Source: Vibrio sp. ED004 (lineage in GTDB: Bacteria > Pseudomonadota > Gammaproteobacteria > Enterobacterales > Vibrionaceae). Taken from it: a stretch of 64,000 nt of DNA. The notes under the pieces are model-generated. The model did no database searches and was not told the origin of the DNA. It saw nothing but the letters and a program-made list of their open reading frames with translations. Where the stretch lies: NCBI RefSeq assembly GCF_023206395.1, contig NZ_CP066150.1, forward strand, positions 1,302,001-1,366,000, given 5' to 3'. The position numbers and the translations under genes are program-made. Positions 7,937 to 17,734 of this stretch are shown here, in pieces (within the stretch, counting starts at the first letter, position 1; each line of letters opens with the position of its first letter).

Positions 7937-9268
7937 TTATAACGAAGGCTTCGTTAAATACTCTGCCATTTCTTGCTCTGGAACCATACCGCCGCCTGTC
8001 GCCCAAACAAGATGCGTTGCATTGGCTAACGTAGAGTCATCGATGCCTAACCTTTCCAGATATTCTCGGTTGTGTTCGACATGTACTGCGCCCGGCATAC
8101 CAGCCAATGCAGAAGGCTCTAATTGAATACCTTCGGATTGATTCAATTCACTTAGCAATTGATACATACGTTCATCGGTTAATGTGTAATAACCATCCAA
8201 TAAACGTTCCATTGCTCGGCCAACAAAACCAGACGCACGGCCGACTGCGAGTCCGTCTGCTGCTGTTAGGTTATCAATACCCAGATCTTGCACTGCAATT
8301 TCGTCATGTAAACCGGTGTGGACACCGAGCAGCATACAAGGCGAATGGGTCGGCTCAGCAAAAATGCAGTGCACATCATCACCAAACGCCATCTTTAAGC
8401 CAAATGCCACACCACCAGGGCCACCACCTACGCCACAGGGCAAGTAAACGAACAATGGGTGCTCTTTGTCGACGATAATCTGTTGTTGTTCGAATTGTTG
8501 TTTGAGCCTTTCTCCCGCCACAGAATAACCAAGGAACAAGGTTTGAGAGTTTTCATCATCAATGAAGAAACAACGCGGGTCTTGCTCTGCTTCTTTACGA
8601 CCTTGCTCTACCGCCACACCGTAATCTTGTTCGTACTCAACGACATTGACGCCATGTTCGCGCAGTTTATTTTTCTTCCAAGCTCTCGCATCAGCGGACA
8701 TGTGAACCGATACCGTAAAACCAAGCTTGGCACTCATGATGCCGATAGACATACCAAGGTTACCTGTCGACCCTACGGCAATACTGTATTGTTTAAAGAA
8801 GTCACAAAATTCAGGCTCTAACAGCTTGCTGTAATCATCGCTCTCACTCAGTAATCCAGCTTCAATCGCAAGCTTTTCGGCATGCGTTAGTACTTCATAA
8901 ATACCACCACGCGCTTTGATTGAACCAGAAATCGGCAAGTGGCTGTCTTTTTTCATCATCAAGCGGCCTTTAATCGGCAACTGATAATGCGCTTCCAGCG
9001 AAGACTTCATCGCTAGGATATCAATAAGCTCAGACTCAATAATGCCATTAGTGATTTGAGTTTCAGGGAAAGCCTTTGCCAGATAAGGGGCAAACCTTTG
9101 TAATCGCAGGCTTGCATCGTGAATGTCTTTATCGCCCAAACCCACATAAGGTAAACCCTGTTCTAGCGTTGTGATGTTTGGGTTAAACCAAGTCACTTCG
9201 TCGAGTACAACTAATTGTTGAAGCAATGGGAAGTCTGAGATGAGTTTGTCGACATTCAATACAGTCAT
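7937..9268 (-). CDS. dsdA: D-serine ammonia-lyase
   Basis: This PLP enzyme converts D-serine to pyruvate and ammonia. The cofactor lysine is Lys118 in SGSIKARGG, the same number as in the E. coli enzyme, and the phosphate-binding loop is [10 protein letters not shown]. From the ATG at 9268 (AGAAGG upstream) the protein has 443 residues, the normal size; the in-frame ATG at 9313 gives an unlikely extension. No dsdC regulator or dsdX transporter is adjacent. The divergent neighbour is an MFS transporter with an AraC regulator beyond it, but a link to D-serine is not shown. Confidence 0.95.
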   Translation of the reverse strand: MTVLNVDKLISDFPLLQQLVVLDEVTWFNPNITTLEQGLPYVGLGDKDIHDASLRLQRFAPYLAKAFPETQITNGIIESELIDILAMKSSLEAHYQLPIKGRLMMKKDSHLPISGSIKARGGIYEVLTHAEKLAIEAGLLSESDDYSKLLEPEFCDFFKQYSIAVGSTGNLGMSIGIMSAKLGFTVSVHMSADARAWKKNKLREHGVNVVEYEQDYGVAVEQGRKEAEQDPRCFFIDDENSQTLFLGYSVAGERLKQQFEQQQIIVDKEHPLFVYLPCGVGGGPGGVAFGLKMAFGDDVHCIFAEPTHSPCMLLGVHTGLHDEIAVQDLGIDNLTAADGLAVGRASGFVGRAMERLLDGYYTLTDERMYQLLSELNQSEGIQLEPSALAGMPGAVHVEHNREYLERLGIDDSTLANATHLVWATGGGMVPEQEMAEYLTKPSL

Positions 9269-9401
9269 GGGTGACCTTCTCTGGTAACACGCGCACAGCG
9301 CAGGTTTAATCATTAGTAACCCTATTTAAACGGTATTTGTGTAATCATTCAATGATCTGTAGGCTAGCCTGTCTTCTCATAAGCAAACAGTAGAACAACC
9401 T

Positions 9402-10595
9402 ATGAGCGCCTCACTTCGTACCAGCATTTTCGTCATGTTAGGGATTCTATTCCTATCCCTTAACCTTCGTGGGCCTTTTACGAGCTTGGCTCCGGTACTT
9501 TCTCAGGTTATGGAAGGGCTCAGCCTTAACTCTTCTGCTGCTGGATTCTTAACGGCTTTACCACTGTTAACGTTCGCCCTGTTCTCGCCGCTAGTGACCA
9601 AAATATCTCAGCGAATTGGGCTTGAACCTAGCTTGCTGTTGGCTTTGGTCTTGATTACCACAGGTATAACGCTGCGTTCTTTTGGAGCTATTCCGACTTT
9701 ATACATCGGCACCGTGATGATCGGGCTTGGTATCGCAATTGGTAACGTGTTGCTTCCTGTTGTGGTCAAAATTAGCTTCCCAACACGCATCGCAACGGTG
9801 ACCTCTTTGTATATCTTTACGATGGGTATTGGTTCGACATTGGGTTCAAGTTTAATGGTTCCATTTTCAGAGCTGACCTTGTTCACATTGACAGGTTGGC
9901 AGTTAGCTCTGTTGATGAACCTTGTATTTCCGATATTGGCATTGATGATTTGGCTTCCTAAGATCACCAAACGTTCTTCTTCTAAAAACACTAAGCCGAA
10001 CGAAGAAAAACCAGTACCGATGAAAAAAATGATTAAGAGTGGTGTTGCTTGGCAGGTGACACTCGCACTTGGACTTAACTCATTTACCTTCTACTCTTTG
10101 GCGGGTTGGTTACCACAGATCTTGAACGATCTTGGCTATAGCGAAATCGACGCGGGTTACATTTACGGATTCCTACAGTTTTCAACCATGGTTCCAGGGT
10201 TACTGTTATTGCCGTTCTTAGGTAAGAGCAATAATCAACGATGGCTGATTACCTTGTGTACTTCGAGTGTGTTTATTGGATTGATTGGCCTGTTGTACTT
10301 ACCAGACTTTGCAATATTTTGGGTCGGACTCTTTGGTTTAGCCAACTGTTCTACGTTTATTATCGCGCTCTCTTTTGTTGGTTTACGTACGTCAAACAGC
10401 AGCCAAGCGGCTTCGTTGTCTGGTATGGCTCAAGGTATTGGTTATGCCCTAGCGGCGACGGGCCCGACTTTGGTAGGTAAACTCCATTCACAAACGGGCT
10501 CTTGGAGTGTTCCGATTCTATTGATCGCTGGCGTTGCCTTCGCATGTACGATTTTTGCCGCACTCGCAGCAAGAGATACAAAGGTCAGCGTTTAA
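9402..10595 (+). CDS. MFS transporter of the CynX/NimT type
   Basis: This 397-residue inner-membrane protein has about 12 membrane segments and starts with a hydrophobic helix containing NLRGPFTSLAPVL, typical of the CynX/NimT branch (cyanate, 2-nitroimidazole and similar substrates). A charged cytoplasmic loop (KITKRSSSKNTKPNEEKPVP) separates the two six-helix halves. The substrate is unknown. It is divergent from dsdA across 133 bp and convergent with an AraC-family regulator. Confidence 0.85.
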   Translation: MSASLRTSIFVMLGILFLSLNLRGPFTSLAPVLSQVMEGLSLNSSAAGFLTALPLLTFALFSPLVTKISQRIGLEPSLLLALVLITTGITLRSFGAIPTLYIGTVMIGLGIAIGNVLLPVVVKISFPTRIATVTSLYIFTMGIGSTLGSSLMVPFSELTLFTLTGWQLALLMNLVFPILALMIWLPKITKRSSSKNTKPNEEKPVPMKKMIKSGVAWQVTLALGLNSFTFYSLAGWLPQILNDLGYSEIDAGYIYGFLQFSTMVPGLLLLPFLGKSNNQRWLITLCTSSVFIGLIGLLYLPDFAIFWVGLFGLANCSTFIIALSFVGLRTSNSSQAASLSGMAQGIGYALAATGPTLVGKLHSQTGSWSVPILLIAGVAFACTIFAALAARDTKVSV

Positions 10596-10629
10596 TCATT
10601 AGAAGAATTATAAAACAATAGAAGTATGG

Positions 10630-11427
10630 TTAAGGCGTTGCGACTCTATCACTCGCAATTGTCTTAATGTATTCACTCGGCGATAAACCAAACTTACCTT
10701 TAAAACGTTGACTAAAACGCCCTTCAGATTGATAACCACAAGACTGAGCCAGCATCGCTACATTCTGTTGGCCATTCTGCATCAGATACAGTGCGTGACT
10801 TAAGCGGACTTCCGCTAACACCTCACGATATTGCATGCCTTCAAGCTTAAGTTTGCGAATAAACGTAGTACGACTCATCGCAAAGCGTTCTGCTACCGAC
10901 TCTAACGGGTGTTTCTCGTCTGGAGAATGCGAAAGATAGTGGCTGAGCTTTTGGCTAAACGAAACGTTTGAGCTAATAAACAATCGATGTAATACGCCCT
11001 TCTCCGCCAATTGCTGATACAAACCTTGCAGCCAAAACTGCTGGGTTGCTGCACTCATGCTTTGGCGATCAAACGTAAACAACGCGTTCAACGAATCTTG
11101 CAAACTCCGGTCAGCTTCTATGGTCGGTAATTCCAACTCATCGGCTCGCTGTTCACTTAAATCGAGCATCGCTTGAGTTGGCTGAAATTGAAAACTGAAC
11201 ACTCGCGAAAGGAAACGTCCTTTGTGAGGCATGTTCTCAAAACTCAATGATGCCGATGCTTCACACAACAACAGCTCTGAATGTGTGAGTTCGGCTGCCG
11301 ACTCTTTCCAAAACAGGCGCTTACTGCCTGTGATTATCTGAATGATACTAGGGGATAGAATCCTCACATTGCGCAGTTTCTGTAATTGCTCGGCGCGAAA
11401 GACTGTCACTTGATATTGATGATTCAT
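10630..11427 (-). CDS. AraC family transcriptional regulator
   Basis: The 265-residue protein has a variable N-terminal half and a C-terminal AraC/XylS DNA-binding domain (about 165-255). Its two helix-turn-helix units are visible as ESVAERFAMSRTTFIRKLK and VAMLAQSCGYQSEGRFSQRF, ending in the family phrase FGLSPSEYI. It probably controls a nearby promoter; the MFS gene it faces is a candidate target, without direct evidence. Confidence 0.9.
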   Translation of the reverse strand: MNHQYQVTVFRAEQLQKLRNVRILSPSIIQIITGSKRLFWKESAAELTHSELLLCEASASLSFENMPHKGRFLSRVFSFQFQPTQAMLDLSEQRADELELPTIEADRSLQDSLNALFTFDRQSMSAATQQFWLQGLYQQLAEKGVLHRLFISSNVSFSQKLSHYLSHSPDEKHPLESVAERFAMSRTTFIRKLKLEGMQYREVLAEVRLSHALYLMQNGQQNVAMLAQSCGYQSEGRFSQRFKGKFGLSPSEYIKTIASDRVATP

Positions 11428-11494
11428 CTCATCCCCTTGTTTGGTTGAATTTCTTGTAACCGTGGTGCTTATGGTTTATAGCTTTATTAATCAA

Positions 11495-12028
11495 CTAACG
11501 AGTATAAGTCGTGGTTAATCTCGCTTTGTCTAACGCCATGCTATTCAAGGTGAAACCCACGACAGCAGACGGCGTATTTTCATCTAGGTTAAGTTTGTCC
11601 GTTGGTAATGCCCAAACAGTGAATTGGTAACGGTGCATACCATCTTTTTCTGGAGGACAAGCGCCACCAAAACCAACTGTTCCGTAGTCGATGCGACCTT
11701 CTTTACCGCCTAGCTTTGCAATATCAGCTGCACGAGGGAGTTCATTTACGCTTGCTGGGATATCAAACGCCACCCAATGCCAGAAACCGCTTTCGGTTGG
11801 TGCGTCCGGGTCGTAGGCGGTAATCGCAAAGCTTTTAGTGCCTGCTGGCGCGTCTTTCCACATCAACTGAGGTGACAAATTATCGCCATCACAGCCCCAG
11901 CTAGAGTATTCAAACGTCTTCGCCATAGGGTGACCTTCTTGAATATCATTACTCGTGAGTTCAAATGCCTGAACTGAACCTGCAGCCAAGATACTTATTG
12001 CCAATACTGATTTGATGATTGTTTTCAT
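11495..12028 (-). CDS. YbhB/YbcL-type PEBP (Raf kinase inhibitor-like) protein, exported
   Basis: This phosphatidylethanolamine-binding-protein-fold protein has the anion-pocket motifs AYDPDAPTESGFWHWV and DYGTVGFGGACPP. The ATG at 12028 is preceded by AGAGGAACCACC and opens a clean Sec signal peptide ending SVQA|FE, giving 177 residues. An ATG 45 nt upstream would spoil the signal peptide. Bacterial members have no settled function. It is divergent from vxrA. Confidence 0.88.
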   Translation of the reverse strand: MKTIIKSVLAISILAAGSVQAFELTSNDIQEGHPMAKTFEYSSWGCDGDNLSPQLMWKDAPAGTKSFAITAYDPDAPTESGFWHWVAFDIPASVNELPRAADIAKLGGKEGRIDYGTVGFGGACPPEKDGMHRYQFTVWALPTDKLNLDENTPSAVVGFTLNSMALDKARLTTTYTR

Positions 12029-12302
12029 GGTGGTTCCTCTTATTAGGTTTGAACCCAGTATATTCAGTTCCACCTCCCCAAAAGTAACAGTAAGTACACA
12101 ATAATCAAATTTAAACCAAATAAATGATACTTTCTGTATTTTAGTCTTATTCTCTTAAAGCATGTTCAATTCAGGCTTATGATTTATTTCATGACTCAGC
12201 TTCACAATTTGGTATTGAAAGGACACTTGTTGACATTCAGGTTACAAATTTCAGCAAAAACTCTTTAGACTCGAGCTAATGACTTTTAACGAGAATGACT
12301 GG

Positions 12303-13712
12303 ATGCGCAGGCTGACATTAGCCCTTTGTTTGACCCTTTGGCTCCCAACGCTAGCCAATGCCCAAAGTTTGCAAGACAAGTGGCAAACCCTGTATCAACT
12401 CAGTTGGCAGTCGTCTCCTATCTCTGTCTCTCAACAAGAATTAGCTCAGTACCCAAAAGTTCTTCTTAAGGAAAGCACCCGCTACCCGGACTTCAAAAAA
12501 TTCAGTTGGGAAGAGATTGCTGCGCTAGCCACAATTCAAGATAGCTGCCGAGCGATTGAAAACACCAACCCTTCTTTGAACGATGCCATCGAATTCGAAC
12601 TGGCTTTGTGTCAGCAACAAACGTTGGATTCAATCTGGTTTGCAGCACACTCAAAACGACACCCTGCTGGTGGCAGCTTTGCTGATCGTTATGTAGCGCA
12701 TTACCCAGAGAACAGTGAACAAATTCATCCATTTTTGAGTATCAGCAATCCTCTGCATCCTTTGTTTAGCAAGCTGGAAACTTTAACGACAGAAGGAAAA
12801 GAGGCACTACTTAATGGATACCGCGCTTGGCAACAAGGTGATGTGCTTTGGTTAAGTGGCGAACAGGGCTGGAAAGCGATTCCCTCTGAAGTTTGGCAGC
12901 CTATCGCCGAGCAGCAAGAAGTGACCTTGTCGGGTGAAAGTTGTTCTTTTCGTTACAGTAACTTGTGTCTAAGCGAGTCGAGCAACGACAGGCTTGTCAT
13001 GAAGCTTGTGACTCTCGCACTACTCTTCACGCTACTTTGCGTATTAACTCGTGCCATATATCTACGTAGGAAAGAGCGCAAAGAGAAACAGTTCGTTTTG
13101 CAACTTCTCACGCATGAACTTCGCACGCCAATCACTAGCCTTGGCTTAACCGTCGAAATGTTCAGAAACCGCTACGACGACTTCCCCGATGATACCCAAG
13201 GGGCTGTTTGGCGTTTAATATCTGACTATCAAAGGCTTTCTCAGCTCACTCAGAACAGTAAAGTTTACCTAAGTTCCGATCAGTCAGAGCCCCTGCTGAA
13301 GCAAAACGCATCATTGGAAGAATGGCTCGACCATGTCTGTGAAAAGCACAATATTGAGTATCAATGTGAAGCAAGCGAAGTCGAACTTAATCTACCGTAT
13401 TACTGGCTAACTATTTGTTTAGATAACTTGATCAAGAATGCCAAGCAACACGGACAAGGTAGGGTTTTAGTTAAAGTCACCCTTGCCGATAAGCTGATGA
13501 TAGAAGTGCAAGATGAAGGCCAGTTCCCTTCTTGGATTCAACGACTGATGTCCCGAGTAACACCAAGCACTGCACACAAACAAGATAACATGGGCATTGG
13601 CCTTACGATTGTCGAACACTTGATGAAACAAGCCAATGGCCGTCTCATTATTATCCGTAACCCAACCCGATGTATTTTGGAAATCGCTTATGAACACCCT
13701 ATTGCTGATTGA
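12303..13712 (+). CDS. vxrA: Sensor histidine kinase VxrA, DUF3404 sensor domain
   Basis: This membrane sensor kinase has a signal peptide (cleavage near ANA|QS), a periplasmic DUF3404-type domain of about 210 residues, a membrane helix near 235-255, then HisKA with His271 in LLTHELRTPITS. The HATPase N box is LDNLIKNAKQHG and the G2-like box is NMGIGLTIVEHL. In Vibrio cholerae VxrAB (WigKR) responds to cell-wall damage and controls cell-wall, type VI secretion and biofilm genes. The start at 12303 places the signal peptide at the N terminus; an ATG at 12279 would add eight acidic residues in front of it. It overlaps vxrB by 23 nt. Confidence 0.88.
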   Translation: MRRLTLALCLTLWLPTLANAQSLQDKWQTLYQLSWQSSPISVSQQELAQYPKVLLKESTRYPDFKKFSWEEIAALATIQDSCRAIENTNPSLNDAIEFELALCQQQTLDSIWFAAHSKRHPAGGSFADRYVAHYPENSEQIHPFLSISNPLHPLFSKLETLTTEGKEALLNGYRAWQQGDVLWLSGEQGWKAIPSEVWQPIAEQQEVTLSGESCSFRYSNLCLSESSNDRLVMKLVTLALLFTLLCVLTRAIYLRRKERKEKQFVLQLLTHELRTPITSLGLTVEMFRNRYDDFPDDTQGAVWRLISDYQRLSQLTQNSKVYLSSDQSEPLLKQNASLEEWLDHVCEKHNIEYQCEASEVELNLPYYWLTICLDNLIKNAKQHGQGRVLVKVTLADKLMIEVQDEGQFPSWIQRLMSRVTPSTAHKQDNMGIGLTIVEHLMKQANGRLIIIRNPTRCILEIAYEHPIAD

Positions 13713-14340
13713 AGACGACCAACTGCTTGGGCAAGGCCTCGTCAGCTTCTTTGAGTCCAATGGTTACCACTGCCTTTGGGCACAAGATGCAAAGAGCGCC
13801 AGTAAGCTGTGGTTACGTGCCGACCTTGTAGTGCTTGATAGACAACTCGAAGACGGTGACAGCTTACAACATCTTCCAAATTGGCTACTGCTCAAAGCTC
13901 TGCCTGTGATTGTGTTAACTGCGAAAGTAGAAGTTCAACAACGTGTTGAAGGCTTGATGGCTGGCGCTAAAGATTACGTGACTAAACCGTTTTCAAATGA
14001 AGAGTTGCTTGCTCGGGTGATCACACAGCTTCGCCCATTAGGTGTTAGCCACTTGAACTACGCCAATATCCAAATCAACTTGTCGGAACGAATCGCTTAT
14101 CTGGATGACAACCCTATTGCACTCAAACCTAAAGAATTTCAACTATTGGTTTTGTTTGTTCAGAACCAAGGGCGTGTGTTTCACCGAGATGAGTTGCTCA
14201 ATAAAATTTGGGGTTACCAAGCCTTCCCAAGCACTAGAACCGTAGACAATCACATACTGCGATTGCGTCAGAAGTTGCCGACGCTCCACCTAGAAACACA
14301 TCGAGGCGTTGGTTATCGTTTGGCAGGAGAATCCCAATGA
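13690..14340 (+). CDS. vxrB: Response regulator VxrB, OmpR/PhoB type
   Basis: The 216-residue protein has a receiver domain (EDD at its start, phosphoacceptor Asp50 in VVLDRQ, Lys in VTKPF) and a winged-helix OmpR/PhoB DNA-binding domain (about 125-213, with RTVDNHILRLRQKL and HRGVGYRL). It is the partner of VxrA, whose 3' end it overlaps. The ATG at 13690 begins the receiver fold exactly; in-frame upstream ATGs lie inside vxrA. Confidence 0.92.
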   Translation: MNTLLLIEDDQLLGQGLVSFFESNGYHCLWAQDAKSASKLWLRADLVVLDRQLEDGDSLQHLPNWLLLKALPVIVLTAKVEVQQRVEGLMAGAKDYVTKPFSNEELLARVITQLRPLGVSHLNYANIQINLSERIAYLDDNPIALKPKEFQLLVLFVQNQGRVFHRDELLNKIWGYQAFPSTRTVDNHILRLRQKLPTLHLETHRGVGYRLAGESQ

Positions 14341-15155
14341 AACTAAGCTCGCTAATAGCACTGTTTTGCGCAGCGCCCTTTGCGTGTCATGCAGCTTGGT
14401 TTGCTGATACTCCATTACAACACACCTATCAATCGCTGCTTGATGACCAACCACAAGTTGCTTGGCAGGAACTACAAATCGCATTGAATCAGGAGACACT
14501 TGATAGCCAACTTTGGTTGCCCGTTAAACAGGAAATACTGACTCGGACTCAATGTGGAACGACTCTTGAACAAAGCTCTGCGCCCAACAATCACATCCAA
14601 GTCAGCTTTATCAAACGCCACGGTCTTTCGTCACAAGGCTATCAGATTAAAGTGTCTACCGAACAGTTGAATGAAGCAACAGAAGATCAAACACAGCGTA
14701 TCTCTTTGGTTTCACCTCAGGGGAAAGTGGTTATCGACGGGCAGCTCAATTCTGATGTCGAATATCAAGAGATTGAAACCAGTGAAATGTTTATCAAGCC
14801 GGAATCTGGTGTTTATCAGTTAACTATAGGATCGAACAACTACCCTATTATTGTTGCGCTAGATGACAGTAAGCGATGGTTAACACTCGAAAACAAACTC
14901 AACGACCCTCACATTGTGGTAACGCCACCCATGGTTAACGACAACTGCCCTAGCACCAATGTAAGCTGGCAATGGTTTGATGAAAATTACGACATGTTAG
15001 GTTTCAAGGTGCCAATCAAATCACTTGAAGCAACCGTTCCGACAGAAAGCCCTTCGGGCTCTACAGCCAAACACTTAAGTGCTTCGGTGGAAATGTTCGA
15101 ATATCAAGGCTCGATTGAAATCCAATATGTACAGCGTGTCGCATTACCTTTCTGA
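14337..15155 (+). CDS. vxrC: VxrC-like periplasmic protein (DUF2861)
   Basis: The 272-residue protein with a signal peptide (cleavage near CHA|AW) matches the DUF2861 protein encoded third in Vibrio vxr operons. It overlaps vxrB as ATGA, so it is translated in the same unit. The fold looks mostly beta in its second half. In V. cholerae VxrC modulates output of the VxrAB system; its mechanism is not known. No vxrD or vxrE follows here. Confidence 0.78.
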   Translation: MKLSSLIALFCAAPFACHAAWFADTPLQHTYQSLLDDQPQVAWQELQIALNQETLDSQLWLPVKQEILTRTQCGTTLEQSSAPNNHIQVSFIKRHGLSSQGYQIKVSTEQLNEATEDQTQRISLVSPQGKVVIDGQLNSDVEYQEIETSEMFIKPESGVYQLTIGSNNYPIIVALDDSKRWLTLENKLNDPHIVVTPPMVNDNCPSTNVSWQWFDENYDMLGFKVPIKSLEATVPTESPSGSTAKHLSASVEMFEYQGSIEIQYVQRVALPF

Positions 15156-15289
15156 GTTAATGCCTTTCTGAGTTCAGCTCGCTACAAATGGTATTAAACA
15201 CCGAAGGGAAACAATAGAGACATATAGGTGACAAAACACCAACAATACTTGGGTGTAATAACCGTATTTACTCTTTACGGAACCTAGAT

Positions 15290-17605
15290 ATGCTCAGTGT
15301 ACGTCACCACCTTAACTTTACGTCTTTCGCCATTACGGCTCTCTTAAGCAGTTGTTCGTTCTCAACAAACGCACAAGACAGTCAGATAACGCTAACGAAC
15401 ACCAACAACAGCGACACAGTATCGATTACAACAAGAACACTAGAGATTGATTGGAATGGCTTAAGCGTGAATAGCGATCCTCTGACCGTTGATCGTAAGC
15501 CTCAGGAAGTCACTCAACTTGTCGCTCACTCACAAACCAAGGCTTCTTGGACGCTGATACCGAGCGGAATCCATGTAAAAGCGGAATTGAAGCAAGATGA
15601 TCTTCTTGTCCAATTCACCTTACCTGAAGACACACAAGTAAAACGAAACCGCTCTATCGAACTCGCTTGGTTTGACCTTGCTGAACAAAAAACTCAAACC
15701 CTATTTCTGCCCTTTAGCGAAGGCATGCGTGTTCCTACCAACAATAAGCAATGGGCCAATTACCTAGTCGACAATCATTCAGGGAGTAACACTACTCAAG
15801 ACTTAAAAATGCCGTTTTGGACCGTACAACAGAATAATCAATTCATCAGTTATCAGATGATTAACCCAACCAACAACCAATTGCTTTTTTCTGATACACC
15901 CTCGGGCATACCCTCTGATAAAAAGACCAAGATTGATATGCGCGCTTCACACCAATTTACCACTCTGAATCAATCACAGCCTTTTACGGTTCGTATAACT
16001 CTTGGAGACTCTTGGTTGGATGGTGCCAAACAATACCGTGATTGGCGAATTAAGAATGGCCTCTCCGAATCGCTTGTCGAAAAGCAAAAGCGTAATCCTG
16101 ACGTGAGCAAGCTAATTGGCGCGAGCCACGTTTATCTGTTTGGTAAGGATCCTTTAAGTATTCAAGATGTGAACGACTGGTGGGGATTAAACACTTGGTA
16201 CCTAGAGAGGTCAAAACTGATTGTTCCAAGTGAAGCCAAGCGAGAACTGTCTTCGCTATCTAAAGGCAAAGATTGGTTTAGCCAATATCATAAACAGTTG
16301 TTGTTGGACTCTATCAGCCAGTCACTGCAAGGCTTGTACCCTGTTGCCACACCAACACTCACTGACAACGCTATTAAAGCTCAATATACCGCTGCACAAG
16401 ACAAGAAAAACTGGTTGATTAAGAACGCGTCTTCTTATCTCAATACAACTGAAACTTGGGGACAAGCCCTGTCGTCGGACATGGTCAGCAACCTAAATAA
16501 AGCAGGTCTGAATAAGCTTTGGCTAGGTTTTGATAATTGGATGCCAGCTTTTTATCAACCGAACGCAGTGGAACTGGCTAAACAGTCTGGTTATTTAGTT
16601 GGAACCTACGACTCCTACAACACTGCCATACCAGCTAAGTTAAATGACAACTGGCTAACGGCTCAATTGCCAGAGCCGATGCGTCAGAGTTGTGCGATTG
16701 AACTAGCGGATGGCAGCTTGAAAAAAGGATTCCGAGGTAACGGTTATTATCTAAATCCGAATTGCCATTTAGATTACGTAAAACAGCGTGCTCAAGACAT
16801 CATGAGCTTTGGTCACTTCAATAGCTTGTTCTTAGATGTAGATGCGACAGCAATGGCGCATGAGGACTATCGAGACAATTCCAATGAGTCGGATATGCTT
16901 TCTGCTTTCAATAGCCGAATGCAGTGGTTAAGTGAGCAACCAAATTTGGTGTTGGGTTCTGAAGATGGCAATAGCCTGACAACCAAAGGCATCGCGTTTG
17001 CACACGGCTTAGAAACGGTCGGCTTCGGTTGGACAGACAAAGACATGAAAGAAAACCGCAAGTCGCCTTATTATTTAGGCCGCTGGTATCCTGATCATAA
17101 ACCGGACTTTTTCTTCAAATCGGCAAAAGTGAAAGAACCTTATAAGTCGCTGTTGTTTTCTCCTCAATACAGAATTCCGCTCTACCAAGCCGTATTCCAT
17201 GATGAAGTGATTAACACGCACCACTGGCACTCAGACAGTCTCAAGTTCAGCAATGTAAAAGCCAACCGCGATTTAACTGCCATGCTGTACAACACACCTG
17301 CGATGGTTCACTTAACAAGAGATGAAGCTTTATCGAGCTCAAGCCCAAGGCTTAAGGCATTGAAGCACTATCAAGACGGCTTTGAGCCAATACACAGCTT
17401 GCTATGGGACAAGGCGCTCGTAGATTTCGACTGGCTAGACAAAAACGGTGATGTTCAACAAACCGTGTTCAGTGACGGAAGTAAGATCATCGCGAATTTC
17501 TCTGACCAAACGTTTAGCCAAAACGGCGTCACAATACCAGCGACGTCTATCAAAGCTATGTTGAGCAATGGACAAGTCGTTGAATGGAATCCAACGCTGA
17601 ATTGA
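15290..17605 (+). CDS. GH101/GH129-like glycoside hydrolase, outer-membrane lipoprotein
   Basis: The 771-residue protein begins with a lipobox LSSC (Cys22), with Ser at +2, suggesting an outer-membrane anchor. An N-terminal beta-sandwich region (to about 260) precedes a TIM-barrel-like part. There FNSLFLDVDATAMAH is placed like the nucleophile strand and NLVLGSEDGNS like the acid/base strand of GH101/GH129-related enzymes. Those act on alpha-N-acetylgalactosaminides of mucin-type glycans. The activity here is inferred from these segments and overall layout only. It follows vxrC after 134 bp, with no clear terminator between them. Confidence 0.65.
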   Translation: MLSVRHHLNFTSFAITALLSSCSFSTNAQDSQITLTNTNNSDTVSITTRTLEIDWNGLSVNSDPLTVDRKPQEVTQLVAHSQTKASWTLIPSGIHVKAELKQDDLLVQFTLPEDTQVKRNRSIELAWFDLAEQKTQTLFLPFSEGMRVPTNNKQWANYLVDNHSGSNTTQDLKMPFWTVQQNNQFISYQMINPTNNQLLFSDTPSGIPSDKKTKIDMRASHQFTTLNQSQPFTVRITLGDSWLDGAKQYRDWRIKNGLSESLVEKQKRNPDVSKLIGASHVYLFGKDPLSIQDVNDWWGLNTWYLERSKLIVPSEAKRELSSLSKGKDWFSQYHKQLLLDSISQSLQGLYPVATPTLTDNAIKAQYTAAQDKKNWLIKNASSYLNTTETWGQALSSDMVSNLNKAGLNKLWLGFDNWMPAFYQPNAVELAKQSGYLVGTYDSYNTAIPAKLNDNWLTAQLPEPMRQSCAIELADGSLKKGFRGNGYYLNPNCHLDYVKQRAQDIMSFGHFNSLFLDVDATAMAHEDYRDNSNESDMLSAFNSRMQWLSEQPNLVLGSEDGNSLTTKGIAFAHGLETVGFGWTDKDMKENRKSPYYLGRWYPDHKPDFFFKSAKVKEPYKSLLFSPQYRIPLYQAVFHDEVINTHHWHSDSLKFSNVKANRDLTAMLYNTPAMVHLTRDEALSSSSPRLKALKHYQDGFEPIHSLLWDKALVDFDWLDKNGDVQQTVFSDGSKIIANFSDQTFSQNGVTIPATSIKAMLSNGQVVEWNPTLN

Positions 17606-17644
17606 TTAGGTTCGTGCTCTCGTCCTAATGTCAGGTCTTAATAT

Positions 17645-17700
17645 TCAGTTCTTTAGCTCTTTGTTTCCCATAATTTTCTGTTTAGATGCTAAAGAACTGA
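17645..17700. terminator. Long-looped inverted repeat between convergent genes
   Basis: Perfect 13-bp arms TCAGTTCTTTAGC (17645-17657) and GCTAAAGAACTGA (17688-17700) flank 30 nt between the convergent hydrolase and LysR genes. It could act as a bidirectional terminator, though the loop is large and no strong T run follows. Confidence 0.45.
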
Positions 17701-17734
17701 GGGCTCTGAATCACTTCGATAGACTAGACGAACG

